From positions 24,732,481-24,796,480 of the forward strand of contig OX424561.1 in NCBI GenBank assembly GCA_949152475.1: a stretch of 64,000 bases of DNA, read 5' to 3'. The notes under the pieces were generated by a model that was not told the origin of the DNA, searched no databases, and worked only from the letters and a program-made list of their open reading frames with translations. The DNA is from Terebella lapidaria (lineage: Eukaryota; Annelida; Polychaeta; Terebellida; Terebellidae). The translations under genes and the position numbers were made by a program. Of the stretch, positions 1 to 12,300 are shown piece by piece. How positions within the stretch are numbered: the stretch's first letter is position 1; each line of letters opens with the position of its first letter.

Positions 1-243
1 TGAAACTTCAACGTGGTGATTTGGGTCAGAGTATGGGTTGCGCACGTAGTCAAAACCACCTTAGTATCGGCAAACGTACCGGGCGAACCGAATTACAAAT
101 ACATGGAAAACATGAAATGGCCATCACAGGGACAACATATAAGTCCAATACTACTATGTAAGTATCAATCTATTACCACCAATACATCCAGATTTGTTGT
201 CGTTACCATTATTACCTTTTCGCGCATAGCCATGGTCACTTCT

Positions 244-459
244 TCAATGTACACAAGTTTTCATGACCAAATTTCTTACCCATATTTTACACACACAATG
301 TAAACTGTAGTACCGTTGTGCTTTGTCATTCATACGCAAATTATATAGTACATTATTCTCGTCAATGAGGATTTGTTTCGCATTGACATTATAGAGGTGG
401 CCATCTGCATGAGCAACCATTTCAAAGTTGCAAATTCCTTTGTTAAATGCCCAAGACAT
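244..459 (-). CDS. possible first coding exon of an unknown gene
   Basis: This 71-codon reading frame on the minus strand starts with an ATG and has a protein-like composition: charged, mixed residues and no low-complexity runs. It may be one exon of a gene running off the left edge. A GT that could serve as donor follows the codons for HC near position 297. I recognise no domain. It could also be a chance frame, and nothing adjacent confirms it. Confidence 0.25.
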   Translation of the reverse strand: MSWAFNKGICNFEMVAHADGHLYNVNAKQILIDENNVLYNLRMNDKAQRYYSLHCVCKIWVRNLVMKTCVH

Positions 460-902
460 TACTTTTTTTACTATTAGGCTAGTGTTTTCATGTCAGTTAC
501 TTCTGGTAGCAATACTGTTGTGCTGAACACATATACAGTATATATACTGTTCTTGTTGTGGAAGCCTACACAATTCAGACCACTTCCAATAAGTGTAAGG
601 TTTTTTCATGCAGTGTAATTTCATGCACCACATTGATAACTAAATCTTTCATGTGGTCAATACACTATGAAGTGCGATTTGCAGAACGTGCAATGTACTT
701 ACAATTAAAATCAAACTATCATATTATATGAACAAAATTTTTTATTGCTTCACCAAAACAAAAGTAACATAAAATAGTTCAGAAAGCATTGCAATACCTT
801 GCAAGCTTCTCAGCTTACAGAAATGTAATCCAGCTCAAACCTGATTTACATGAGATTTGCTACTTGCAATGAAATTTTCCTCACTTTGCAAATTCTAATA
901 AA
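460..902. other. non-coding stretch, nothing recognised
   Basis: AT-rich sequence between the uncertain minus-strand exon and the HIRAN-like exon. I see no coding frame, no clear repeat and no RNA gene. It ends in a pyrimidine-rich tract and TTTGCAG, which looks like the splice acceptor of the next exon. Confidence 0.4.
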
Positions 903-929
903 ATGTTCCATTCATGCCATATTTGCAGT

Positions 930-1421
930 AACAACATGGATACTCATCTTGGCAATGAGATGAACCCCATAAAGATTGAGTGGACAATCAAAGGATACCA
1001 CATATTTAGAGTGACACCACCAGTGGACAGTGTGCTGTCCGTGGTTCCAGACTGGAATAATAGATTCGACATCCATGCCATGAACGTCATGGTGCCCATG
1101 GAGTGGCGGGGACCTCCCGAGATGGCTGGTCAACAGGTTGGGAGGGTGCCAGCCAACCTGTGCCGGTCCTTCAGATTGCTACAAGCGAGGTCTCTCCTTG
1201 TGTGGGACATCACGGCTACCGTGACGGGTCCTCCAGGATCACCTGCTGATGTCCATCAGCAGCAGCGAATTCAGCACGGGGTGCGTCGCCACCAACAAGG
1301 CGGAGGTGCCGTCATCCCGGCCAAATATTGTCTTACTGTTCTAATGAGGGACTTGCGCAGCACCATGAGGATTCTTGTGGATGAACTTGATCGTGCAGAC
1401 CTAGAGAGATTTTACCTGTAG
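930..1421 (+). CDS. HIRAN-like domain protein, last exon
   Basis: An acceptor (TTTGCAG) precedes the exon near 929, and the frame stays open to a stop at 1421, giving about 160 codons. The N-terminal half carries the HIRAN-like pattern GYHIF, then PDWNNRFD.HAMNV, then VGRVPANLCR about 40 residues later. The C-terminal half is Pro/Gln-rich and ends in a conserved-looking GGGAVIP segment. HIRAN domains are known to bind single-stranded DNA 3' ends in repair and remodelling enzymes such as HLTF. From memory, stand-alone HIRAN-like proteins of this shape are common in marine invertebrate genomes. Upstream exons were not found. It lies 0.8 kb before a decayed DUF6589-like transposase gene on the same strand, so it may belong to the same old element. 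Medium confidence in the domain. Confidence 0.55.
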   Translation, partial: NNMDTHLGNEMNPIKIEWTIKGYHIFRVTPPVDSVLSVVPDWNNRFDIHAMNVMVPMEWRGPPEMAGQQVGRVPANLCRSFRLLQARSLLVWDITATVTGPPGSPADVHQQQRIQHGVRRHQQGGGAVIPAKYCLTVLMRDLRSTMRILVDELDRADLERFYL

Positions 1422-2250
1422 AGAGGAAATAAATGATAAGTGTCATCAAAGAAATAACACGCAGGTATAACATTATAATACCTGTGCCTAAATTGACTTT
1501 TAAAATAAAGTTGACATACCCAGTTTCCAATTCGAGATGCAGTATGCAAATCACATAGTGATGATCAGAAATGATACAGAGTAGCACCAATAGCAGCAAC
1601 ATGTTGATACATGTCATACACTGAGTCAGATATTAGTTGTAATAGTAAAGTTATAACTTACAATATCAGCATAGAGATAAACTGCACACTGAGCCAGTTG
1701 ATTCAATCATTATTAATGACATTGCAATTAACACTAGTGTTGTTTCGAAGATCATTACCTTCAGAAGACACCAACAGCAGATATTAGAATAAAAGTGTTC
1801 TAGGTTGCAATGCGTACAACATGACACTAGCAAAGGATTTATTTCATGCATTCATGCATATATACATGTATACATTCACACACACACAAAGCAGCATTGC
1901 ACATCCTTTACAACGAGCCACACTGTGCTTCCATGGTCCTCCAACGGATCACTTCCTGAAATGACAAAGAATACATGAAATAAGTAGTCGTACATTCAAA
2001 ACTGACAATAAAGCATAACATGTCACTGTTATTGGGTTCACTAATTCAGTAATAAAGAGAAGTTGAGTCACTGCACTCAGTGCTGTGTAAATTGAAATTA
2101 ACGCGAACAGGTGTGACTAGTGCTGAAGGGCAGTCAGTACAGTGTCAGTGACAGTGTGCGCTTATCTACAACTTTATCTAAGGTTATCTGAAGTTACATG
2201 CTTAGAGTAAAATAATACTCCCTTATAAGAGCTATAACTGTGTATTTATG
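1422..2250. other. intergenic stretch, no gene recognised
   Basis: AT-rich sequence with a short CA-rich run near 1875-1890. I see no convincing exon. A splice-acceptor-like GTTTTGAAG just before 2260 probably opens the next gene's exon. Confidence 0.35.
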
Positions 2251-2252
2251 TT

Positions 2253-4421
2253 TTGAAGGTCCTGCGGGTAATTCAATGGTACTGTTTCAGATGTCGGGCA
2301 AGGCATGCTGCTGTCTTAGTCATGCAAAGTGGAGTGATGACACAGGCAACGCTGCTGCACATAACGCTGTCGAAGAAGGTGTCGAAGGCTGTCCACTGCT
2401 ATTTGCTCAGTCCCGGCCTGTGCTCAGCCCGTGGAAGCTACCTGTGCACTGTTTGCGTTGGTGTCGTGCAGCAGAGGCTTGTGCAAGATGAAGCGTCGGA
2501 AGCAGGTTCATCTGTCCAGAAGGAGGTCATGACGCCAGATGAGGTGAAGGAAGCAGTGGACGCAGTCGGTTCTGCAATTGAAGCCGGCATCGTCGATCAA
2601 ATACAGCTGCAGCGATTAGCATCTGCCATTGGGAGATCGCAGGAGAAGAACATCGTTGAAACTGCTCTGGCCTGTACTTCTTCACAACTTTGAGTGGTTT
2701 TGAAGTAACTGCATGGCTGCAGTCCATGAATCCAGTTTTGCTTAGTTTCCTGAGGAGTATAACTGGCATTGAGGGTACAACGTCGTTCCAGAAACTTGTT
2801 TCTTTGTCTCGGGCTGTTGAATTTTTGTTGTTTTGTCGTAATTCAAACATCATCACTCCTTACTCGTTCTCAATTGGTTTAGTTCTTTATTTTCTGTCGG
2901 GTAGTAAGCTAGTGTGCAATGTTTTTTCGTCCAATAGTCATGGACCCTCGTATGATTCTGTGACCTCTTGGATATCTCGTCAATGCCGGTTTCCTATTGT
3001 GTGTCCATCACGAGATGTTTTGGTATTTTTTTTATGATTCCCAGGTCATTGGCCGTAACTGGAAGGTGTCATTCGGCAGTCAAATACCAAACAGCATAAT
3101 CACATCGCTCATGCACATTCAGCCGAAGCCAGCATCGTTATACAATTGCACGCCAATCTGTCTCCGTCTGGCTGGCTCACCTTCGCAACAGATGTCACCC
3201 CTGTCATCAACACAATGACAGAGGAAGAGTCTGGTTACGACGAGGCATTCCGCACAAGGCAGGAACAGTTCATCAAGCGGCAACTTCAGATTGTGCTGAG
3301 TGAGTACCCATGGCGAGGATGGCCCCTCTACAATAGTGACGTACACGATGTCTTCTGAAGGTGTTGATGTGTCATTCAAGAAGCAGAAGCAATCACACGA
3401 TCCAGGCTTCACCATCGATAACTGCCACTCTGATGACCTGCCGGAAATTTCAATGGGGGAGCCCATACTACTGAACCCCAACAGTTATGAGCGTGTGACT
3501 GAGGTATGAGCGTCTGACTGGATGAAATTCGTGAAGGCTCTTTGATGGACGGTCGGAGGTGGTGCATACCTTCTGGCAGCACGTATACAAGGGCGTCCGT
3601 GCCATTGTTCGATGTGCAGGATAGATTTCCCGACAGTTGCGGCTTTTCGAACACACGTGGCAGACAACCACAGTGAATCGGACCATGCTGACAGCAGTGA
3701 AGAAGGCAGTGACCAAGAGGTGTCGTCACACTTGAAGTACAGTGACTTGCTTCTGGTACCGGGCTACGGGCACATGGAAATGGCATTCACGAAGGCACTG
3801 TTCAAACTGGGGTGGGAGCCGATGCTGAAGACCCTTGCGAAGTTGATGGGCTTCCGCACAGAGCGTGCACTTGCGTATTGCCGCTCAGTTAAAGACCACC
3901 ACAAGTCCTGGCAGCTGCTGAGTGTCGTTTTGTACGGGACTGGACTGGAGTTGTTGCGGCCGTATGTGATTCACTGCCAAGAATTGGGTGCACCTGCATG
4001 TGTTGATGGCTTCTTTTCTTGGATGTCTGGTGTCGAGAGTGTGTCCTTCTTGTCTGCTTATGAATTTGTCTTTCGTTATGTTTTGGCTCTGTTCCTGTTT
4101 CGTGATGGTCTTCGCTGCAATAATTCTTCAGTTATTATGATGTGCCGAGCCATTCTCAGCCCTCTGGGATACGTTCTGAACCAACCCAAGTATTGCGAGC
4201 TCGATATCAGGGACCGTATCATGCGCCAACTTGCTCCACCAGATGTGAGACACTATCTGGAGATACACGAGACGTATGCCGATAGCTCCGATAAATCTAG
4301 AGAGGGTGGTGATTTCCGCCTAGAAATCAGGAACAAGCGCCTGAAGCGATGTCTGCCTCCCGGGTTCCCCACCAACAAGCAGTGGACTGAGGCGACCAGA
4401 AGTGTGAACAGGTTGCACAAG
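2253..4421 (+). pseudogene. decayed DUF6589-like putative transposase
   Basis: Successive pieces on the plus strand read as one protein in shifting frames. First is a CxxC...CxxC finger (CFRC to CTVC, 2310-2460). Next comes a helical part ending in PSRDVLVFF with YDSQVIGR straight after it in another frame (about 3000-3060), the position where relatives carry an acidic pair. Then follow a C2H2 finger (CSMC...H....H, 3607-3672), a long open frame (3612 to the donor at 4421) with GYGHMEMAF and DHHKSW, and a last signature GGDFRLEIRNKRLK. This resembles RNase H-like transposases of the DUF6589 type. At least three changes of frame between 2690 and 3520 point to a dead copy, although homopolymer errors in the assembly could explain some, for example the T-run near 3030. 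Two unrelated-length intact relatives lie further right in the window. Confidence 0.6.
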
Positions 4422-4753
4422 GTAATATTCTGCACTTTGAGAACTTCGATTGTGAGAAATGTCCTTCATCATTTCATGGCAGTCGGAACGACTTACGTAT
4501 CTTCTTCGTCTTCTTCTTCCGGTGAAGGCGCATCTACTCTCAGAGTACCAGGCCTGTGGTAGAGTATGGGGTGGGGCGAAGAACAAATTGTAACTCTCAT
4601 GTCACGATTGTCATTGTTTGACATGCAACTAATACAGGTCAAACTTTAGTTGACGTTGCAACAGTCATTGTTATGGTTATAATGAAATATACCATAATCC
4701 TATTAGTGCAGGACAGCATGTGCACTAGTTAGCCTTGTGTGAAGTAGGCATAC

Positions 4754-4932
4754 CTGTGGTCATGGCAATACCACTTTAGATTTATGGAGTCCAGCTCCTT
4801 CTTAGAAATGTGCATGCCAGCACACTTGGCATGGCACCAGTACTGGCAGCGTGCCTCATCGCACTGCAGCCAGACTCCACGGCGTCGATTGGCAGCAGTA
4901 CCATACTTGATGTTGCACTTTGGGCAATCATC
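4754..4932 (-). CDS. PHD-finger exon of an unknown gene
   Basis: Reading the minus strand, an acceptor (GGATTAG) is followed by DDCPKCN, then WLQCDEARC, then CHAKCAGM and finally WYCHDH before a donor (CACAG then GTATGC). The spacing of Cys and His matches a PHD-type zinc finger, a domain that usually reads histone H3 tails. The final pair is C..H instead of C..C. The exon is 179 bp and leaves phase 2, so flanking exons must exist. A hydrophilic open stretch at about 5110-5275 on the same strand, with YYWHNGEEVA near its start, is a likely upstream exon, but I could not match its splice phase. It is antisense to, and just past, the decayed DUF6589-like gene. Confidence 0.5.
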
Positions 4933-5109
4933 CTAATCCGTATGACAATAAATTGATCCCATAATATTGACATATGCCAAAAATATGTTGAAAATAATAT
5001 TAGGGTTCATTTCATTTTAACCAAACCGAGGCAAATTAATCTATAGTTTTGCACTACTGTGACTTAGCAAGAAACAGTACAGATTGATAATCTCAGCATA
5101 GTCCTTTGA

Positions 5110-5275
5110 ACTTGTTTGAGTTTCCTTGCACTCAGTTAGTGCAGCAGTTGCAGGAGTCTGCTCCACCGTATCCGTTGGACCTTCTACATTGGGCACAGTC
5201 GGCCCGTCCCGAGCCACCTCCTCCCCATTGTGCCAATAGTACGAGTCCCCCCTCTCCGACTTGATCCATAGGCTA
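5110..5275 (-). CDS. possible exon upstream of the PHD exon
   Basis: After GATGTTAG, read on the minus strand, an open frame begins LWIKSERGD and continues YYWHNGEEVA, with an acidic, Thr-rich tail. The composition is protein-like. Donor and phase were not resolved, so linkage to the PHD exon at 4754-4932 is inferred only from strand and closeness. Confidence 0.3.
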
Positions 5276-5569
5276 ACATCACTGTTAGTGGATTTGTGTA
5301 GCTCAATTGCCTATATGGAATGAAATGTTGTGCGGCATGTTGTATGAAAATATTTACACCTAGGCATGGAGAACTTGGTTTGAACAATGTTAGTACATGA
5401 GCAATGCAGTTAAGTATTTATCCTTTATTTCATAGACCTTCATTCACTACTGTCAAAAAGGAAAAATTATTGTGTTATTCTAGTGAAGTGTACATTCCAT
5501 GTCCAGATTCGTGAGAAAGTTGCCCCCACCACGGACGATAAGTCGCACATTTGCAGTCATCGTTCATAA

Positions 5570-5752
5570 GACGCAGGAGTTGGCCCCTGGAAGGAGCACC
5601 TCCGCCGCTCTGGGTACCTAAGTGATCCCACCACTAAGGGGCGACTGTGCTCAGTGGACGGTGTCTTCTTGGACCCGTCCCTGAGCAGCATCACCTCCAG
5701 TGCGAAGAAGCGAAAGTGTTATGTGTATAGCAGAATAAAGACTCTGCGATAT
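5570..5752 (+). CDS. short open frame, unidentified
   Basis: About 60 codons open to a TGA at 5752. They include PWKEHLRR and a basic AKKRKC patch that could be a nuclear localisation signal. It could be a terminal exon belonging to the left-hand gene cluster. No family recognised. Confidence 0.25.
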
Positions 5753-6024
5753 TGAATCTGCACTCAAGGTGTGGAAGAGCCCAAGCGAGTAGTGTATTTC
5801 ATCGGTTTTCATTGTGATAGAGGTTATACATATCGCATAGCCATCAGTTTATAGTTGAAATCTGTTATGCAGATGGCGCCGAAACAACCAGTCTAAATCC
5901 TCCCTGAAGACCGCCGTATCGAGGTCCGTACGAACGCGGAGATCAGGGAGGAAATAAACCTTCTGCTTCACCATCTGGACCTAATTAGAGGCGACGTCGG
6001 CGATTTGAGGGCCTCCTTCCAGGC

Positions 6025-6260
6025 AGCCAAGAACAAAGCTGCCCTAATACAAGTGTGGACAGAAGCAGCGGAAATGGACGCTATGCTGTTTGATGAAGAT
6101 GAGTTAGTGAGTAGCCATACAATGGACGTGAAATAAATCTTCAGCCAAGAACAAAGCTGCCCTAATACAAGTGTGGACAGAAGCAGCGGAAATGAACGCT
6201 ATGCTGTTTGATGCAGATGAGGTAGTGAGTAGCCATACAATGGACGTGAAATATATCTTT
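6025..6260. repeat. 118-bp tandem duplication
   Basis: The segment starting AGCCAAGAACAAAGC at 6025 is repeated at 6143 with only a few base differences, a period of 118 bp. The first copy continues a frame rich in charged helical residues from about 5915 (IEVRTNAEIREE). The duplication is recent by its low divergence. Confidence 0.75.
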
Positions 6261-6269
6261 TTGAAAAGG

Positions 6270-8487
6270 GTTCGCTTCCTTTTACATAACATCCGCGAGC
6301 GTTTTCGACCCTTTTCGACTAGCTTCACTTCTCTGCACACTGCTTTTTTCGGTGTAGGTCTGGTTATCTTAACCTGGTCCATTCCTGTAAATGCACAATA
6401 ACTTGAAAAAACCGATAGGGAACATTGTTCTTCTTATAGTCAGTTACTGTATAGAATATAATTCAGGTGCAGTTATCAGCCTGCAGCCTTTCTACATGCA
6501 TCCCTTCAGCATGACTTTTTACTTGTATTTTGAGGTTTTTACTACGATGGTCAATCATAATTTCAGGTCCCGGATCCAGACCAATGATATTTCGTCTGGA
6601 AACCGGAAGGAGGACAGCAACAGGCGAGGTAAAAGTTTTGCAATCCTTATCGAGTGGTTTATTCCCAATTTATTTGATAAAACTGTGTTCATGGCGAAGG
6701 AATTACGTAGTAAGTGGGCTCCAAACATCAGGTATATATTTATGCAGGCTAAAATGTCCCGTTCATTCGGGATTTATCAATTTATCCGGACATGTGAGCA
6801 TTGACTGGTCAACGTTGTCACTGTGGGTTACAATTTGGCCGTCAGATAGTGCCGACTGAGGCCGCGTATGTCGCGTGTTCTCTATTTATACATGGCATGG
6901 GGGTGTTGCCGATTATGTACAACAGGAAGTGGCACTATTAAGGTCCATACTGGCCCCATACGACAGTACGGTCCTATATAGTGGTTCTTCTCAACTGAAA
7001 TCGTGCTTACATATATTTCCCAGGTCGAAGTTGGATGTATCCTTACGCGAGACGTATCTTTGGTCTTGTAGAATCTTGGAATGAGTATAATCCATTGATC
7101 ACACCATATAATCCACTTACTGAATCATACTGAAAGGGACTACAGCAGAAAATGTTCGTAGTACGACACATTACATGTGTTTTGTGAGACCAATTGGTGG
7201 CTGTCATCCTGGGAATATTTCTTTCGGTTGTGAATACCATATTTTGCGATTATGACAATCAGTGGGTTCGTCCAGAAATATGTGCATAATCGAAGACATT
7301 TTAGTTCATAGGCAAAGAATTGTTGTAGATCGGGGAATGACGACCAATGACTTTCACCATGGTGATCTAACCCCCCTCATTGGCTAGATAGGCCCCTACC
7401 ACCAACTCAAATATACCATAGCTCACTAATGTGCTCATACCGCACCTTAATGGGAATGACAAACACTGACAACGTTGTTTCCAGACGATAACTGACATGT
7501 CGCTCACCACGTGAGTTTGTATTCGCTCCAGTGAGGAAGCCGTTGAAATCCGTGTACGGGGTTTTGAGTTCAATGTGAAGAGCGAGACTCACCCTGTCAC
7601 CAGCTGCTTAAGTCCCGTCTCGGTCAGTGATCGCATGGAACCACATGGACAATAATCGAGCACATGTACTGGGGTGGATTATTAACCCTCTTTCGACCCT
7701 TCATGCACATTGGGGGTTCATTCTCAGAAAGAGCGTAATATAATATCATATTTGTTCAGGTACGTACATGTAATTTGAGCGTTCTGTGTATTGAAGAGAT
7801 GTTTCTATCAAAAATGATTAAGTGTCTATACATTATGAGTACATTTTCCATAAGTTCTTGGTTAAATATAGGAATGTCGATAACAAAATGAGACTGTATG
7901 TAGATGTATCTCTCTCTGTGTCTATATGTCAAGAAGCTTAAATTATGTGCACTGATTGGCACAGGTATATGATGTACTTATCAATATGCCGCTATACATG
8001 AGTTATTCATATCACCAACATATATATTTCTCTAGAGCAAGAAGTTTTCTTGATTGTGATATTCCAATGATCAATTCAAGGCAATGTGATTGGTATCAGC
8101 AACAGAATAGAGTGACCATCTGACACCTCAGCCAGAAGACAACCAAGTCTCAACCAGAAGACAGGGAATAGCAGCTCCACACCACTTGAATGATCCCTCA
8201 ATCACAGGCACCCAGGAGCCAATCACTCAGTTGGTCAAGAATAGGGATGTCCAAACATAACAACAATTTGTGCTTTTGAAGTTTGCACCTATATATAAAC
8301 ATTCAAATTAGCGATGTTGGCCATGTGGGACCTGTAATTCTGAAACGCCTGTACAGAATTGCACACTGTATACATGTATTTAACATTTTGGGTATTGTAC
8401 ATTTCGCTGTGACACAATTGCATATATATTTCATACAACAGCAATTTTGGGATTCAATGACCAATTAATAATAATTGATATTTTATT
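6270..8487. other. gene-poor left flank of the young transposon
   Basis: Short frames only, with no domain pattern, tandem array or RNA gene visible. The right edge is the unique flank into which the transposon inserted. The left copy of the 8-bp duplication follows at 8488-8495. Confidence 0.45.
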
Positions 8488-8495
8488 GTTTAACT
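8488..8495. repeat. target-site duplication, left copy
   Basis: GTTTAACT immediately before the left inverted repeat. It is identical to 18065-18072. Confidence 0.93.
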
Positions 8496-8889
8496 TAGTT
8501 CCGATGAAACTGACATTGGTACTGATAGGACGACGTGAGTACCATGTCAGTTTCGTGGCCACTGCATCATCATATGGGCGGGATTGGGGGACACATGTAC
8601 GAGCAAATCATCTGTGGCACTTAACTAACATGCAGGGTATACCCGAAGACTGCCTATGTGATCTACACGAACACAGCTGCACGTAGAAACTGACGATATT
8701 TGCAAATAGTAGGTTCTTATTGGTAATCTTGACTTCCAAACTTTTAGCAACAAATCGAAGCGGACATTTCTGACAGACCTTGTATAGCCATCATTCGCCA
8801 GATGGCGCGCCCGAGCGACTGAGCGATCATTCTCAATCTGCATATTGTGTACGGGAAATAGCAATATTTGTCAATAAATGCACGTGTTC
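8496..8889 (+). repeat. left terminal inverted repeat, 394 bp
   Basis: This is the mirror copy of 17671-18064. It contains the nonamer GAAACTGAC at 8506 and again at about 8688, and its reverse complement at about 8547, so the outer 60 bp form a small internal palindrome. Such repeated words are usual as transposase binding sites; that role is inferred. Open frames of about 79 codons run through it in both copies only because the repeats are identical; they are not genes. Beyond 8889 the two ends diverge but keep a 10-bp palindrome, ATCGTACGAT, at 8954 and 17579. Confidence 0.93.
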
Positions 8890-9358
8890 ATATTACATCA
8901 TGTACACGGTCATAAACATGTTGCAATTGTATTGGTCAGTGTTACTGGCCAAAATCGTACGATGTACCGATGGTCTGTAAGGCGGTAGATCTATCCAAAA
9001 CAGTACTCATGTCCGATTTTAACGTTCTGGGTGAATGAATTAAGCTTTACAAGGGTAGGGGCGTCCTGTAATTTTTAACAGTTAATCAATCTTAATATAC
9101 GGCCGTCGGGAACGGAAAATAACCTTCCCTTCTGATATCATCACCTAAAAGAACATGAACCAGTTTCAATGTGTACAACAACAGTATAATATGTATCATA
9201 CCACACTGCACAGCTTAACACCCCCACTTACTAAGTGCCCATTGATTTCACTTGGGTCGGACCACATCAGTGTGTGTGTGTGCAAAAATCACCTGACTTA
9301 TTCTGCTCCTTATAAATAGAAGTCCAATCTCGATATGTGCTTGTGCACATCAATAAAC

Positions 9359-12300
9359 ATGGAAAAAAATTGTTTAAACTGCGGCGAAAGTTTTAAATGT
9401 CAGAAACATACCAATCACAATCTTCACAAAATAGCATCACCCAGGACAAGAAAATATGTTTTTCCAAACATCGCTCGGAGGGACAAGGGTTTTGTGTGTG
9501 AAAACTGCTTGCAAATTCTAAAAGACAATACAATCCGGAAGAAAAACAGCAACCGAAGGACATTGCAAAGTAACCACATCCAAAACCAGGTGAAGGTGAA
9601 GAAGAGAGCATGTCCTGAAGATTGCGACAGCCATGCAAACCCGAGAAAAACGGTAGTCGTACAAAGTACGTCTACGCAGGAGATCCGGGTGTCCAGCGAC
9701 AAACCACAAGGAGGCTTCACGAACAGGGCTGTGTCGTACATCCAGCACGGCAACTACAAGAAATGCTTCCGCCTGCTGATTCAGCATTCCAGTGCAGCAC
9801 GCCAAGCACTGCAGGACGTTTTCTGCTCCGAGCTCCAACGGGAAGTCAGAACATCTCAACTGACATCTCTACAGGGCGCAGCAAACAGCACAGACCGGAT
9901 TTCTAGTCTGGACTGGTCTGTCGTCGTGGGACAACTGCAACAGAATGCGCCGCTCTTCTGTGATACCGTGCTCAGCATGCTACCGTCAACGTCATCAATG
10001 CAGCGCAAGGTTCAGAAACAGACCAACGGTGTCAGAAGGTTAGTTGAAACTGTCTTCGTAGTTGATTGCAAATTTCAAATGTCACATGCTACTCTATAAT
10101 CCTTATTCCACAGGATATTGAGATAATTATAGTGTTTTGTATGTTTATTTTCAACCATAACCTATCATTCAGATATATTCGCTGCTATAAATTGGTTGTC
10201 AAGGCAACGATCATTGATATATAGGCCTAGTCCATACCGACCATGGTTGCTTTCAGTTTGCTATGACTAACGTGACAAGTTGTGTAAAAATTGTAATATG
10301 GATATGGATGGGTAATATATAATTTGCAACTTTTTCCAAAAACAGTTTGATACTACTTTGATTTATCTCCTAGCAACCATGATTGCTATGGATATCGTCG
10401 CCATGGTCGTCACCTTGCCGATTGGCAACCAATATGGCATATCAGATGCAGATTATTGCTTATGCTATAGCATGGAAACACCAAGGTTGCATCGATATCC
10501 ATTACAATAATGATAAATAAAGTCAGGAAAACTCATTCTCATAGCCAATAATGATGTCCGACAATTATCGGGATACCAATTATCCCGTATCACCAAATTC
10601 ATCAAATCCACATATCTTTGGGAGTGATTGAGCTTTTGATGTGCTATAAAAAACACTAAAGGATCCGGTAAACCTGATCTATCATAGCTTGTTGATTGTG
10701 AGTAATTCTAGGATTGACTTCAGCTGCACTTTAAAGTTTATAGTACTCGCCAAACCTGTTTCCTTAGGCGTATTTGTCATCCATCACTAATGAGTCATTC
10801 AACTTTAAATGTTGCTGCCAAGGTGACCTTTACTCCGTCAGTGTCATGAAATCAAATTGTAATTTAAATTTCAGGACTCTTACACACGGTGGCTAGGCGT
10901 TACGCGTTATTCAGGGAGTGCCGCGTAAAATCGTGAGTATTACGCGTTATTCGTGAGGAAATGGCAGCCTGTGGTTGATCCCTAGCAGGAAAAACATACA
11001 ATTTCGCTAACTATACCGTTTTGAAATGTCGGATTTGGGTTTGCACGGAACATTACACATATTCATGATTGTTGTTGAGAATTTAAATCAAAGAAATAGA
11101 CCAGTGTAGCGAGACCTTCGGCTGCACAATATCTGTCAATGTTGCTTCGACAGCCGCTCTCCCCGGTTTTGGGGTTGAAAATGTTATGTATCGGCATTAA
11201 TGTAGATAGAATGACAGGTCTATGATATTGAAAGCATGGGCTTCACATGTGCCTATCTTCAAAATGTTTCACAATGGTCGCAAGCGGCACGAATCTAGGT
11301 TGAATGTATCATTTGTTTAGTTGCTATACTTTACGCGATTTGAGTGAGGGCATTACGCGTATTTGCATGAGTAAATATTTTTTTGAGGCTGAGATATTTC
11401 TGTTTTTTAATGCGAATTTTTCTCCCGTTTTACTGCTCAATTGATGGAATAAATTCAAGTTCAAAAGATAATCTTTTCACTTGGTGAGCTTCTGTGTAAA
11501 AGACACAAAAAACTCTTAGTATTGCCAAATTCATATTTATGAAGATTGGGAGGAACATATGGAGTATAATGATAAGTGAGAAGTATCGTCAGTACTGGAC
11601 ATTGTGCAGCCTCAAATCATACTTTAAAAATATCTATGTATGCATTATCAGCTCTACTATCCCCGACAACGCTCACATGTTTCCTCATGCTGTAACGCGT
11701 GTGCAGTTTTTCTACCTCAGGCTGATACGCGTAAACCATTAAAAGCTTCTCAGTTAATAGAATACTCGATTAAAACAACTGGTTGCGTTGTGTAACAATA
11801 AAAAAAGATTTCTCCGAGCATTCTATGATTTACAAACATGCGCTTTGTTGGTTTCAATTGATAGCCGATGATATTTCACAAACTAGTCGCAAGCGTGCGG
11901 GTGTTGTCACGAACTGTGTGTCCGTTTTCGTAAATATAACGATGTATACAAGTAATTCATAGTAGCATACGCAATGTTTACTCATTTGGGTGTTCCGGTG
12001 AGGCACCGTGTACAGTTCGAGGTGGCAGAGAACCGAATACCACTACCTACAACAGGAACGGCGGCACAGCAGTTGCCTGCCACGACATTCGTGCCCACGG
12101 AGAAAGACTTCGTCATCCTGAGGGACTACATGACGTATCTTGTGAAGGACATCGTCAAAAAAAACTGTCCCAACGTGCCCATGAGGAAACCTTGTCATCC
12201 TAAACACGACTTCATTGAGATGACGTCCAAGAAGTCACCAGTATGTAACTTAGGAGTGGTACAGGGCAACCCCAGCACCACGCCTGACACCATCAACATC

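Noticed and set aside
3409-3786. Minus-strand frames over 3.4-3.8 kb
   Set aside because: They are antisense to the recognisable DUF6589-like relic on the plus strand and show no domain of their own.
5470-6260. Possible LTR with TGGCGCC-like primer site near 5874 and AATAAA near 5734
   Set aside because: No second LTR, no duplication and no recognisable retroelement proteins. The AATAAA lies in an open frame, so the hints are too weak.
8625-8864. 79-codon open frame repeated exactly at 17696-17935
   Set aside because: It lies inside the identical terminal inverted repeats, has no domain, and is explained by the repeat itself.
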